Assembly: GCA_037045355.1 (NCBI GenBank)
Contig: JBAOHO010000008.1
Coordinates: 186,001-250,000 of the forward strand
Source of the DNA: Candidatus Nanopelagicales bacterium
Lineage (GTDB): Bacteria > Actinomycetota > Actinomycetes > S36-B12 > GCA-2699445
Reading direction: 5' to 3'
DNA: 64,000 nucleotides
Shown: positions 36,958-46,452 of the stretch, piece after piece
Numbering within the stretch: the first letter of the stretch is position 1
Layout: each line of letters opens with the position of its first letter
Translations under genes and position numbers: made by a program
Notes under the pieces: generated by a model
What the model was told of the DNA's origin: nothing
Seen by the model: only the letters and a program-made list of their open reading frames with translations
Database searches by the model: none

Positions 36958-38220
36958 GTGGGTAGTGCCAGAATCCCGGCCCTGGGGTTGTGCGTCGTCG
37001 TGGCGTGCGTAGGTCTCGGCGGAGTGGCAGAGGCCGCGCAGTCCACTCCCGATTCGATGGGCAGTACCGATGCCCGGCTGCCGTACAGCTCGCGACCCGC
37101 GGCTGATTCGGCCGTGCGGCTCACCGCCGGAGTGACTCGGTCGATGACGCGAAGCGGGGAAAGACGGCGACGGCCCAAGCCCGGCGCTCGCTGCAAAGCA
37201 CGGCAGCAAGGTCAGATTGTCGCCACCGTCCGCTTCGGGAAGTTGCAGTGTAAGAAGGGCTTCTGGAGGGCGATGCGACCCGCGAATCCCGTCCCTTCTC
37301 CGCCTGTGCCGCCGACCTGGATCCCGTCGCCGGTCCCGATGCGTGACTCCGACCCCACCCCTTCCCCGAGCTCCGGCACGGCGCCGTCCCCACCGTCACA
37401 CCCGTCCAACGCGCCGCTCGCTCCTCCGGGCGACGCTGTCTCGTCTCCCGATCCGGCCAGGGCTCCCGCTCAGGACCCGGAGCCGGTTCCTTCCCCGACG
37501 ACCTCGTCGTCGCCCTCTCCCGCGACCTCCACGCCGGTGGCGCCAATTCCCTTCACGGCGGACGTCGTATTCAGCCTCAACAGTGCGCAGAGCAACTACT
37601 GGATCTATGCTCCGTCCGCGTATGACCCCTCGCATGCCAAGCCGATCACACTCTTCGTGTGGATGCACGGTTGTGGTGGGCAGGGCCGGTGGGACATCTA
37701 CCAAGTGTCACCGGGAGAGTCGCAGAACTTCATTTCGATCGCTTTGGGTGGCCGCGAAGGCGCATGTTGGGACGTGAACAGCGATACGGCGTTGGTGTTG
37801 GCCGCCATCGCCGACGTCAAGACACACTTCAATATCAACCCCCACCGGGTGGTCCTGGGAGGGTACTCGTCAGGCGGGAATCTCGCTTATCGGACCGCGT
37901 TCTACAACGCAGACACGATCGCTGGAGTCCTCGCGGAGAACACCGCGCCCTTCACCGGTACGGGTTCCAGCCAGTCCGCGTCCATGTCCGCTGCCGCATG
38001 GAGGTTCCCAATCGTGCATCTCGCGCACACCCAGGACGCTGCGTATCCGATCAGTCGTGTTCGCGACGAAATGAACGCCCTTACGACCGCCGGCTTTCCG
38101 GTCACGCTGATGGAGAGGCCCGGGGGGCACTGGGTGGACGACACTGCAGACACCGGCACAAACCACGACCTCCGCACTCTCCTCCTGCCGCACCTCGATG
38201 CCGACTGGCGCTCGCCCTGA
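36958..38220 (+). CDS. Secreted alpha/beta-hydrolase esterase with Pro-rich linker
   Basis: 420 residues. Signal peptide (LGLCVVVACVGLGGVAEA), a basic Cys-containing segment (GARCKARQQG; KLQCKKGFW), a Pro/Ser/Thr linker of about 90 residues, then a hydrolase domain: oxyanion region WMHGCGGQGRWD, nucleophile elbow GGYSSGG near residue 303, and catalytic His in GGHW near the end. Resembles PHB-depolymerase/feruloyl-esterase-like enzymes. Start GTG 36958. Exported and likely wall-associated; substrate unknown. Confidence 0.75.
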   Translation: MGSARIPALGLCVVVACVGLGGVAEAAQSTPDSMGSTDARLPYSSRPAADSAVRLTAGVTRSMTRSGERRRRPKPGARCKARQQGQIVATVRFGKLQCKKGFWRAMRPANPVPSPPVPPTWIPSPVPMRDSDPTPSPSSGTAPSPPSHPSNAPLAPPGDAVSSPDPARAPAQDPEPVPSPTTSSSPSPATSTPVAPIPFTADVVFSLNSAQSNYWIYAPSAYDPSHAKPITLFVWMHGCGGQGRWDIYQVSPGESQNFISIALGGREGACWDVNSDTALVLAAIADVKTHFNINPHRVVLGGYSSGGNLAYRTAFYNADTIAGVLAENTAPFTGTGSSQSASMSAAAWRFPIVHLAHTQDAAYPISRVRDEMNALTTAGFPVTLMERPGGHWVDDTADTGTNHDLRTLLLPHLDADWRSP

Positions 38221-38308
38221 TCCCCCGCTGGCCTCCCGCTGTTCCCGCATGCCGTCGCCTGGGTGATTGCGCAGTCCGAATGACTGCAAAGTGTGGAAGC
38301 GGCTCCCC

Positions 38309-40111
38309 TCAGGAAACGGCGACCTTCGTCGTCTGGGTCGGGATGGCCACGGTCGACTCAACAGCGCCGGACCGGTCCAGCAAGTCGACGGACTGGGACG
38401 ACGACGTGACCTGCGACGCGGTGTAGGACCAGCGGATCGCCCCACCAGAGGGGACCTTCAGCGGCGCCTGCCCCGCGTTCTTCATCGCGGTTTGCCCGTC
38501 CTCCGCCTGGATCAAGACCCCTGTCTCGATCGTCTCGGATGCGCCCTCGGGGGCGAACAGCATGGTCTGGGCGGCGGCGTCGAGGTCGGCGACAAAACCC
38601 CCGCCGGGCGTGGACGAAGCCGGCTGCCAACTGCCCGCGAACTCACCCGGACCGGCGGCGTTCGTGGCCGTGTCCAGGATCGTCAACTTGGGGTCGGATC
38701 CCCCGCTGCTGCGGAAGGCGATCTCACCGCCGGTCGGGTCGAAGGTGAACCCATCCGAGGATCCTGCGGGCAGCGTCCAATCGGACAGTTCCAGCGCGGC
38801 GGAGCCGAGGGCCTTCCGGCCCAGCCCAGCGGCGATCGACGCCAACATGCCGGTCTCCACCGCGGAAGGGTTGGCGCCGTTGTCGACCACGACCGTGAAC
38901 GGGGCCTCGGCCGGCACGACGAATGTTGGGAAGGCCTGAGGCTGACCGGGACGCCACGGGCTCGTGGGGTGCTTCACGCGCAAACCCGGGATCGCTGACC
39001 CATCGGGGCTGGTCACGCGGACCTCCACTGGGGTGTCGGTCACCACTGGGTCGAGCCTGATGCGGGTCGCCTTGGTCCCGGGACAGAAGGGGCACGGGGC
39101 GTTCTCGGTCGGCATCGACTCCGCGACTGGGTACAACTCGATGCCGCCGGCCAGCATTGAGGGTGGCGATCCGGGGTTGGCCTGCACTTGGTAGTCGAAG
39201 CCGGCGTAAGTGGACGTCACCTTGGCTTTGGTGTCGGCGTGGATAGCCCGGACACGCTCAGGGTAGTTGTTGTCGTACACCGCGATGTCGTACTTTCCCT
39301 TGCCCCGGTCGTAGACCGCCAGCGGCGTGATGGCGTGACCACCACCGTCGTTGATCGATAGGGCGAGAGTGAACATCCCCGTCTCTCGCTGCATCGACTT
39401 CACCAACCGGGGCACCGCCTTGGCGGCGGTCAGCGTGGGCGGGGAGAGATACTCCTGGGTCGCAAAGCGCTGGGCCACGGGCCGGGTCACCTTCGATGCG
39501 AAGGGCGCCTTGACCACTTTGCGGGCGCCCAGTGACTGCGCGTCCACCATCCCCGAGAACACCTGTCCGACCAGCGCGGCGATGCCGAAGCAGTGTCCAC
39601 CGTTCGAGGCCTGATTGGAGTAGTCCATCCACTGTCTGGCGGCGACGGTCAAGGCGCACCGGCCGGACTTCTCCGGCTTGGCGGCACAAACGTCATCGGA
39701 GCCGAAGAGGCCGATCATGTCGCGGGAGTCCATGTTGGCCACCTGGCCCAGCGAGGTCCCGAAGATGTAGTGGTTGACCTGGTTGGGGAATCCGGCGGAT
39801 CGCGGGTGCCCGGAGTTGGAGTAGTTGAGGAAGAACAGTCCGTCTTTCTGAGGCCTGAATCCCGTGTCGGCGATCAGTTCCCCTTTGGGGCGCCACTTCT
39901 TCGGGGTCCGCCCGACCAGGTCGTTCCACAGGCTTTGGGGCACCCACTTCGGCGCGGGCTTGTCGGTCAGTCGCTTGCCCACCGGGATCGGGTTGTGGGA
40001 GCTCGAGGTGCTGAACTCCTTGGCAGGCTGAGCGCCCGCGGGGAGCGCGGTGGTCAGCAGGAGCATCCCCGCAGCCGTCAGTCCGACCGTTGCCTTGATC
40101 GCGTGTTTCAC
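38309..40111 (-). CDS. Secreted papain-like cysteine peptidase candidate
   Basis: 600 residues with a signal peptide (cleavage near AGA-QPA, residue 28). GGHCFGIAA (Cys174), GGGHAITPL (His259) and AVYDNNYP (Asp280/Asn281) occur in the order and spacing of a papain-fold catalytic triad, preceded by a helix-rich region. After 340 there are beta-rich segments, including CPFCPG. No named family recognised. Outside-the-cell protease or transglutaminase-like role is inference from the triad. Confidence 0.6.
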   Translation of the reverse strand: MKHAIKATVGLTAAGMLLLTTALPAGAQPAKEFSTSSSHNPIPVGKRLTDKPAPKWVPQSLWNDLVGRTPKKWRPKGELIADTGFRPQKDGLFFLNYSNSGHPRSAGFPNQVNHYIFGTSLGQVANMDSRDMIGLFGSDDVCAAKPEKSGRCALTVAARQWMDYSNQASNGGHCFGIAALVGQVFSGMVDAQSLGARKVVKAPFASKVTRPVAQRFATQEYLSPPTLTAAKAVPRLVKSMQRETGMFTLALSINDGGGHAITPLAVYDRGKGKYDIAVYDNNYPERVRAIHADTKAKVTSTYAGFDYQVQANPGSPPSMLAGGIELYPVAESMPTENAPCPFCPGTKATRIRLDPVVTDTPVEVRVTSPDGSAIPGLRVKHPTSPWRPGQPQAFPTFVVPAEAPFTVVVDNGANPSAVETGMLASIAAGLGRKALGSAALELSDWTLPAGSSDGFTFDPTGGEIAFRSSGGSDPKLTILDTATNAAGPGEFAGSWQPASSTPGGGFVADLDAAAQTMLFAPEGASETIETGVLIQAEDGQTAMKNAGQAPLKVPSGGAIRWSYTASQVTSSSQSVDLLDRSGAVESTVAIPTQTTKVAVS

Positions 40112-40331
40112 CGATACCTCCGGAGCGTGGCCGACCCGCAGCCCAGACGTGGCGGGTCCGAGGTTATTCTGTCAGGCCTGAACCGGGTCGAGTGGTCCAC
40201 GTCCCGCTATGTGGCGCTCTGATCGGGCGCGCAACTCAAGAGCGCTCCCCATTCTGCTTGCGGGTGAGTGCGCTGGGAAGACGTGACTGGGGAGCCGAAT
40301 CGAGGCATCGGTTTTCCCCAGATACACGCGA

Positions 40332-40375
40332 GAGCCGACGCCCGGACTCGAACCGGGAACCACCTGTTTACAAGT
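40332..40375. repeat. attL: 44-bp copy of the tRNA-Thr 3' part
   Basis: Identical over 44 bases to 50625-50668, starting AGAGCCGACGCCCGGACTCG. It contains the T-arm and the 3' half of the anticodon arm, then diverges, so it is not a tRNA gene. 40112-40331 and 40376-40492 hold no gene. Confidence 0.93.
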
Positions 40376-40492
40376 TGGCGCTCGCGGGTTGGCAGGGGGT
40401 TGGGCCAAGTGGCAAGTTACCGAGTGTTTCCAACGGTTTCCGTCTCATCTCGTTGCACCCGGTAGCATCGGGTACGGCCGCAGAATCGGTCT

Positions 40493-40515
40493 GTGGGTCC
40501 AGTCTCGTGGGTCCA
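40493..40515. promoter_or_regulatory. Left pair of GTGGGTCCA sites (putative integrase arm sites)
   Basis: GTGGGTCCA at 40493-40501 and 40507-40515, between attL and the integrase gene. Three more copies lie inside the right end (50513-50552). Same orientation; arrangement fits arm-type binding sites of a tyrosine recombinase. Confidence 0.6.
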
Positions 40516-40543
40516 CTATCCGCAGCCCGCACCGGGGGCAACA

Positions 40544-41698
40544 ATGGCGAAACCGAAGGAACGCGGCGACGGCACGGGCTCGGTCTACCGCCGCGGTGAC
40601 GGGCAGTGGGTCGCTCAGGTCCGCCGCTTCGACCCACTGACCGGCACGTCGGTCAAGACCCGCCGCTACGCCACCTCCCGAGAGGCCGCGCGAGCGAAGT
40701 TGAAGCAACTTCGCGACGGCACCACACCCGCGACCACCACCGGCCCGGACGTCCTCCTGGCGGACTACTTCTCCACCTGGCGCACCCATCGACTGCCGCA
40801 CACATCCCTATCGCCCAGGACCCAGACCATCTACGGCGATCTCCTACGGTGGTACGGCGAACCCGCAGCGGGACGACTGCAGGCTGCGCGACCTCGATCG
40901 CCGCACCGGGGAGTTGTGGCTGGCGGCCGTGCGCGATCACCGTCGCAAGGACGGCCAGCCGCTCGCCGCCTCGACGGTGCGCGGCGTCTACGTCGCGGCC
41001 GTACGTGCCCTCGACCTGGCCGCCGATGAAGGTCTGACCGAGGGCAACCCGCTTCGCCAGGTCGACCGGCCCACGGTCACGAAAGCGACGGTGCCGGTCA
41101 CCTCGGCCGACGACGCTGATGCCCTGCTCGCGGCCTGTCAGGGACGACGCGTTGAGCACCTGGCGGTGTTCGTGGCGTTCACCGGGGTTCGCATCGGTGA
41201 GGCTCTGGCGTTGCGGTGGTCCGATGTGGACCTGTCCGCCGGGACGGCCACGATCCGCCGCGGATCACCGGACCGCGATGCCACGAAGTCCGGCCGGGTG
41301 CGGACCATCACCTGCATCCCCGAGGTGGTGGACGCGCTCCGTGCACAGACGACAGCGGCAGCGCAGCGATGCGGCGGACCTCGGTCCGAGCTGGGCCAAC
41401 CCCGATGGTCTGGTGTTCACCTCGATCACCGGCCGGGCGCTGGACCGACGCAACGTCACCCATGAACTGCAGACGCGCGGCACGCGCCGGCAGGAGTCGA
41501 ACCCGGCGCCGCCCTTGGCATTCGCTACGGCACGGCCTGGCGCACCGACTCCTGGCCCGAGGAGTGCCGCTGCAAGTGGTCTCGGCGCTGCTGGGGCACT
41601 CCGGCATCGGGATCACGGCGGACACGTACGGGCATGTTTCGGCGATCGTTCCCGCCGATGTCCTGTCCGCCGCGCTGAACCGCGATACAGACGGCTAG
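40544..41698 (+). pseudogene. Tyrosine recombinase integrase, interrupted by three frameshifts
   Basis: Starts MAKPKERGDGTGSVYRRGDG at 40544. N-terminal arm-binding and core-binding domains, then catalytic residues spread over three frames: Arg in TGVRIGEALALRW, Lys in TKSGRVRTI, HSLRH with the next Arg, LGHSGI and the nucleophile Tyr in TADTYGHVS. Frame changes fall near 40880, 41362 and 41480-41515. Each equals one extra base, and together they restore the first frame. All catalytic residues are intact, so the protein would be a normal integrase of about 385 residues if the three bases were absent. Confidence 0.85.
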
Positions 41699-41866
41699 GC
41701 GTCGCTCGCCACCGCTAGCCGAGGTCTGCGACGGACCGCTACTGGACAACCGCGCCCCCGACGGCTTACGGTCGCGTCACCAGACCCAACCCAGTCCGGA
41801 CAGGACACATAGGACGGCGGAACCTAGGGAATCCGCCCACCTCTGGGGGGCAATGCGTGAGCGGCC

Positions 41867-41894
41867 CCGGAGACGAACTCAACGTCTCCGGAGG
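41867..41894 (+). promoter_or_regulatory. Hairpin overlapping the excisionase ribosome site
   Basis: CCGGAGACG and CGTCTCCGG form a 9-bp stem with a 7-base loop (41867-41891). The last two bases of the stem are the first two of the GGAGG ribosome site at 41890-41894. Could modulate translation of the excisionase gene. The rest of 41699-41866 shows no gene. Confidence 0.5.
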
Positions 41895-41902
41895 AAACCC
41901 TC

Positions 41903-42121
41903 ATGTCCGAATCTGTCGGGACCATTCCCGATGCCGAAACCACCCCACTGCTGAGCGTCATCGACGCCGGGCGCTATCTCGGGATGTCCCGTGACCGCGC
42001 CTACCGCGCCGCGCAGGCCGGGTACCTGCCCACCGTCCACCTGAGCGCAACCCGCCTCGCCGTGCCCACGGCGAAACTGCGGGAGCTGCTGGGGCTGCCC
42101 GTCACGGGCGGTGCCGAGTGA
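41903..42121 (+). CDS. Excisionase-type helix-turn-helix protein
   Basis: 72 residues with a MerR-like winged helix: LLSVIDAGRYLGMSRDRAYRAAQ, then LPTVHLSATRLAVPTAKL, the pattern of Xis and helix-turn-helix domain 17 proteins. ATG 41903 with GGAGG before. Probably directs excision with the integrase. Overlaps the next start by ATGA. Confidence 0.8.
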   Translation: MSESVGTIPDAETTPLLSVIDAGRYLGMSRDRAYRAAQAGYLPTVHLSATRLAVPTAKLRELLGLPVTGGAE

Positions 42122-43143
42122 CCACCATCCCCACGAACGACAACGCCCCCGCTGCGCGGGAAGCAGCGGGGGCAGTCGGCGGAGTTACCAGACCCATCGA
42201 CGCCGAAAGTGTACCGCGCGACGGTTCCGTGAACACCGCCTCGATCGACGTCGCCGAGGCGGCGATCCTGACCGCCGCAGAGGCCGAGCAACTCGCCAAA
42301 GACGAAGCGATCATCGAAGCCGGGATCACGGTGTTCTACAAGGTCGGCATGGCCTTGTGCCGTATCCGCGATCAGCACACCTACCGGGCCACTCATGCCA
42401 CGTTCGAGGACTACGTGAACGAGCGCTGGTCGATGTCGCGGACCCGCGCCTATCAACTCATCGAGTCCGGTGTGGTGGCCGATCAGATGTCCACAATTGT
42501 GGACATTCCGCAGATCGAGAACGAGGGCCAGGCCCGTGCGATCGCCCCGATCGTCAAGGAACACGGACCCGATGTGGCTGCCGATGTCCTGCGGGTCGCG
42601 CAGCAGGCGACCGAGGGCAAGGTGACGGCCAAGGCGATCAAGGCCGCAGCGAAGGAAACCGTCGCACCCAAGCCGGTCAAGCCGAAGGTGACCGTCATCC
42701 GCGAGCCGGAGCCCAAGCCGGTCAAGCCGAAGGTGACCGTCATCCGCGAGCCGGAGCCCAAGCCGGTCAAGCCGAAGGTGACCGTCATCCGCGAGCCGGA
42801 GCCCAAGCCGGTCAAGCCGAAGGTGACCGTCATCCGCGAGCCGGAGCCCAAGCCGGTCAAGCCGAAGGTGACCGTCATCCGCGAGCCGGAGCCCGACGAC
42901 GCCACCATTCGGGCGCAGACGAAAGTGGCGCAGAGCCTGATCGAGAATTCGGACCCCGTGGCGGTGGCCTTGATTCTGGCCGACAGTCTCGACCACCGGG
43001 TGGCCAACACCACAGACCCGTTGCTGAGCGCTGGGGTCCTGCTGGCTGCTTGGTCGATAGTTCAGTTCTGCGGCGATGACCCGGACGGCGCATTGGAGAT
43101 GGTGCGCCAGAAGGTCGCAGCCAGCCTTGGTGGTGACGCATGA
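42118..43143 (+). CDS. HTH-type element protein with five identical 15-residue repeats
   Basis: 341 residues. Residues 65-125 (GITVFYKVGMALCRIRDQ; ATFEDYVNERWSMSRTRAYQ) match a domain frequent in actinobacterial plasmids and phages, with a helix-turn-helix look (SMSRTRAYQLIESGVV). Residues 185-259 are five perfect copies of KPVKPKVTVIREPEP. A helical C-terminal domain follows. Perhaps a partition or replication regulator; not proven. Coupled to both neighbours by ATGA. Confidence 0.6.
   Translation: MTTIPTNDNAPAAREAAGAVGGVTRPIDAESVPRDGSVNTASIDVAEAAILTAAEAEQLAKDEAIIEAGITVFYKVGMALCRIRDQHTYRATHATFEDYVNERWSMSRTRAYQLIESGVVADQMSTIVDIPQIENEGQARAIAPIVKEHGPDVAADVLRVAQQATEGKVTAKAIKAAAKETVAPKPVKPKVTVIREPEPKPVKPKVTVIREPEPKPVKPKVTVIREPEPKPVKPKVTVIREPEPKPVKPKVTVIREPEPDDATIRAQTKVAQSLIENSDPVAVALILADSLDHRVANTTDPLLSAGVLLAAWSIVQFCGDDPDGALEMVRQKVAASLGGDA
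42670..42894 (+). repeat. Five identical 45-bp in-frame repeats
   Basis: Five consecutive copies, identical at the base level, each encoding KPVKPKVTVIREPEP. Perfect identity means very recent expansion, or an unstable tract. Confidence 0.95.
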
Positions 43144-45180
43144 CCATCACCACCTCCACCGCCCCGCTGTCCGAGATGCTCGCCGCACTCGACATGGCCC
43201 CGGACACCCGGCTGTCCTGGCTGATCCTGCGCGACGGGCAACCGAACCGCTCCGGAGTCGGCAGCGTCGCGGACCTGACCGCGAGACAGTGGCCGGTCGA
43301 TGCCGACTGCTACGTCGGCCTCAACCCATTGTCCGCGCCGGTCGCCACCGGATCACGCGGCAAGGCCGACGACATCGCCCAGCTGTCGACGCTGGTCCTC
43401 GACCTCGATGAGCGCCGGCCCCCACAAGCCGGAGGGGCTCGACGCCCAGGACGTCCCGGCAGTCATCGACGACATGTCCGCCCTGCTCGGTACCCGCCCC
43501 GTCGCCGTCATCGGCTCGGGCCACGGCTGGCAGCCGATCTGGGCCGTCGATGACGAGATCACCGAAGCCACCTCGGCCCAGGTCGCCCACCGTCAGGCCA
43601 CCTGGCGACGGTTCACCGCCCTGGGGGTTCGGGTCGCGGCTCTGCGCGGCGGCACCGTCGATGACCTGTCCGACACGGCCCGCGTATGGCGGGTACCGGG
43701 AACGGTCAACCACAAGGCCGATCCCGTGCCGGTCACGTTCACCCACGACACCGGATACGCGATCGGGTACCGCGATCTGGTCGCCGCCCTCGATGCGGCC
43801 GGAGTCGATGACCCGGGCGATCCGAAGAGCCGTGACGGCGACTGGACCCCGCCGGAGGAGTGGCCGGTCATGCCGGAAGCGTCGGCACCGTGGGTGGCGG
43901 ACATGACGGCCACCTTCGCGGGCCTGGAACGGCCACGGGAGCGCCACTACACCCACCTGGCCAAGTGCGTGCAACTCATGGCCGCCGTGCGGCTGGGAGC
44001 GGTGTGCAATGGCGATGCGGTCGTCCTGGCCGAGATCCTCAAGGACCGGCTCACCGCCTGGCGCAAGGACGGCAAGGTCCGGCCCGGCGAGCACGGCCAG
44101 AACTTGCGGGCGGCCGTCGTCCTCGTCGGGCGCAAGACCGACGAGGAGTGCCGTGCCGAGCTCGCGCAGTGGCCCGGGTCATGGATGCCGCAGGAGTCGG
44201 AGCCGGTGGTGGGTGACGGTGCTGTCGGAGATGCACCGCCACCACCCGACGACGGCATCCTGGCCAGTCGGATCGACTGGCGGACCGCGTTCAACCGCGA
44301 GCACACCGAGACCGACTGGATCGTTCCCGGTCTGGTCGAAGCCGGGCGGGCTGTGGCGCTCTACTCCCCGGCGAAAGCCGGGAAGTCATTGTTCCTGCTC
44401 TGGCTGGCCGCTCGGGTCGCCCTCGGGCAGGACATCTTCGGGCAGCCGGTCAAGGCGCGCACGGTGCTCTACGTCGATCTGGAGAACACCCAGGGCGATG
44501 TCCTCGACCGCATGGAGCACATGGGATTCGACGCCGACACCGAGGCGCTGGCCGAACGGCTGCACTACCTGTCCCTGCCGATGATGCGGCGGCTCGACAC
44601 ACCGGAAGGGGGACGGCAGATCACCGAGGCCGCCCTCGCGGTCGGTGCTGATCTGGTGGTCATCGACACGGCCGCGCGCACCATCACCACAGCAGAGAAG
44701 GACGCCGACACCTGGCACAACTGGTACTCCAACACGGGGTTTCCGCTGAAGCATCACGGCATCGCCGTGATCCGTCTCGATCACTCCGGCAAGGACGAGA
44801 AGAAGGGGCAGCGCGGGTCCTCGGCGAAGAACTCCGACGTCGATCTGGTCGTGAGACTGACGGCCACCCAGGACGGCGCTGGTGATGCCGTGTTCCTGAA
44901 GGCGGAGGAGTCCCGGCAGGCCCACTACCTGACCCGTGCGAAGTTGCGTCGCGGTCGGGATGACTGCGGATTCCTCACGCATGACGTGGAGTCGCTGGAG
45001 TGGCCCGCTGGGTCGATCGACCCCGGCGTTCAGGCAGTGATGGACCAACTCGACGGACTCGACGTCCCGGTGACGGCCGGGCGCGGGACGGTGCTGGCGG
45101 CCCTGAAGGCCGCCGGTCTGAAGTACCCGAAGCGGGTAGTTGAGCAGGCGATTCGGGTACGGAAAGAGGCGACCCGATGA
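43140..45180 (+). CDS. Primase-polymerase plus RecA-like helicase replication protein, one frameshift
   Basis: About 680 residues. N-terminal AEP-type primase/polymerase: LVLDLD (catalytic acidic pair), SGHGWQPIW and ARVWRVPGTVNHK. C-terminal RepA-like AAA ATPase: AGRAVALYSPAKAGKSLFLL (Walker A AKAGKS), VLYVDLENT, DLVVIDTAAR, IRLDHSGKD. The start at 43140 overlaps the previous stop (ATGA). Frame is lost just after LDLD near 43410 and is restored by dropping one base (for example the A in GATGAGCGCC). The replication protein of the element. Confidence 0.82.
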
Positions 45181-45357
45181 CGGCCACGGCGCGCCCCACA
45201 CTTGCCCCCGACCTGCCCGGCACCCCCCGGGCAGGGTCGGGCAGGTGCCCGAAGCGGCCACCTTCGCCGATCTGGGCAGGCCCCGGACAGGGGCCGGGCA
45301 GGAGCGTGGGCACCCCCCCGGGCAGGGTCGGGCAGCGTTTCACCGCCGAACTGCCCA
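45181..45357. repeat. GC-rich repeat region after the replication gene, candidate origin
   Basis: A 24-25 bp repeat (CACCCCCCGGGCAGGGTCGG with GCAG following) occurs at 45221-45244 and 45311-45335, with further GGGCAGG and CTGCCCGG motifs giving inverted pairs. A short open frame from ATG 45177 crosses it but is Pro/Arg-rich and unlikely to be a gene. Position after the primase-helicase gene fits a replication origin; inference. Confidence 0.45.
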
Positions 45358-45390
45358 AAAAGGAGCACCCCTATATAGGGGTGCCCCTTT
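45358..45390. terminator. Terminator built on a 20-bp perfect palindrome
   Basis: GCACCCCTATATAGGGGTGC (45365-45384) extended by AAAGG on the left and CCTTT on the right. Likely splits the element's operon in two. Confidence 0.75.
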
Positions 45391-45448
45391 GGGCGGCCAA
45401 GACGAGAACGGCAGAACCAAGAAGAACCACCATCGAGAGGAACCACTC

Positions 45449-45985
45449 ATGACCACCGACTGCACACCCGCCGTTCCCGGCGGAGACTGGCGATTCACCG
45501 ACGCGCAGGGGCGTGACTACGCCATCGCCTACTTCACCGCCGAAGGAGGGCCGTGGACGTTCGCCCCGACGCCGCTGTACGGCAACGCGACCACTCACCC
45601 GATTCACTGCGACGAACTTGGACCCGGCTGGGTCTGGCACGCCGCCGTTGGCCGACCCGCACCCGGCGTCTCAGCGTGCGGCCTCGTGTTGGCACAGTCC
45701 ATCCATCCAAAGGCGGCCAACCTGGCAGAAGCGCTTCTCGACAAGATCTTCACTTCCGACCGACCCCGCCCGACCGTGCGGGACGCAATGCGGCTCACGA
45801 GACGGTCGAAGGAGGAAACGGTGGCGGCCCTTGAGGTCCTCACCGACCACGGCTACGCCCGTCCGGCTGATCCGGTGCGCCGCTACTCGGCCGGGCGCAG
45901 TGACGGCATCGGCACACGCTCGGCGAGGATTCTGTGGCACCAGTCGGTCCTCGATGCCCTGACTCCCACCGAGGCCGACTCATGA
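45449..45985 (+). CDS. Element protein of unknown function with winged-helix-like C-terminus
   Basis: 178 residues; ATG 45449 preceded by GAGAGG. N-terminal half rich in Trp, Gly and His (WTFAPTPLYGN; GPGWVWHAAVG). The segment TVRDAMRLTRRSKEETVAAL then LTDHGYARP looks like a winged helix. No signal or membrane segment. Stop overlaps the next start (ATGA). Confidence 0.55.
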   Translation: MTTDCTPAVPGGDWRFTDAQGRDYAIAYFTAEGGPWTFAPTPLYGNATTHPIHCDELGPGWVWHAAVGRPAPGVSACGLVLAQSIHPKAANLAEALLDKIFTSDRPRPTVRDAMRLTRRSKEETVAALEVLTDHGYARPADPVRRYSAGRSDGIGTRSARILWHQSVLDALTPTEADS

Positions 45986-46300
45986 CCACCCGCTGCCCGA
46001 CCTGCGGCCGCAGCCCTCGGCGGACCGTGGCCGATCGCGTGGTGGCCGGTGACCTCGACCCGAAGCGCGCCCCGAAGCTGCACGCCGCCTGGGACACGCT
46101 TCGTCGTGAGGTTGAGCGCTGGCCTGGAATCAGCGCCGTGGACCTGCGATGGATCCTCGCCGAGGACCTCGACCTGGCCCACAAGTCAACCGACCACCTG
46201 GTCCGCGCGGCGGTCGCGGCCGGGCTGCTGCATCGCAGCCTACGAGATCGGCGGAACACCGCGCCGTGCTCCGCGCGCGGATCTGGCCCGGGCCGGGTGA
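45982..46300 (+). CDS. Small zinc-ribbon protein with a probable frameshift
   Basis: Begins MTTRCPTCGRSPRRTVADRV (CPTC zinc knuckle), then a helical region SAVDLRWILAEDLDLAHKST. After GLLHR near 46230 one extra base breaks the frame. Dropping the A after CATCGC gives AYEIGGTPRRAPRADLARAG and a stop at 46300, with coding-like base use. Uncorrected, it runs to 46407 with Arg/Pro-rich sequence. Confidence 0.5.
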
Positions 46301-46452
46301 GGCGTCGTGGTGAGATGCCCCGTCGCGGTCTCCCGCAACGACCACGAGCAACGCCCTGGGCCTTTCCGGGTAGTTCCGGTACCCCCCGAGCCAGGGCCCA
46401 CATCTGATTCGCGACCGAGAGCCATTCCCGACGACGACAGGAGACACCCACG

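Noticed and set aside
40336..40375. Second tRNA-Thr gene
   Set aside because: Only the 3' part is present; the 5' half is replaced by unrelated sequence, so it is an attachment-site copy.
45177..45452. 91-codon frame overlapping the end of the primase-helicase gene
   Set aside because: Pro/Arg/Gly-rich, runs through the repeat block and the palindromic terminator; more likely a non-coding origin or leader region.
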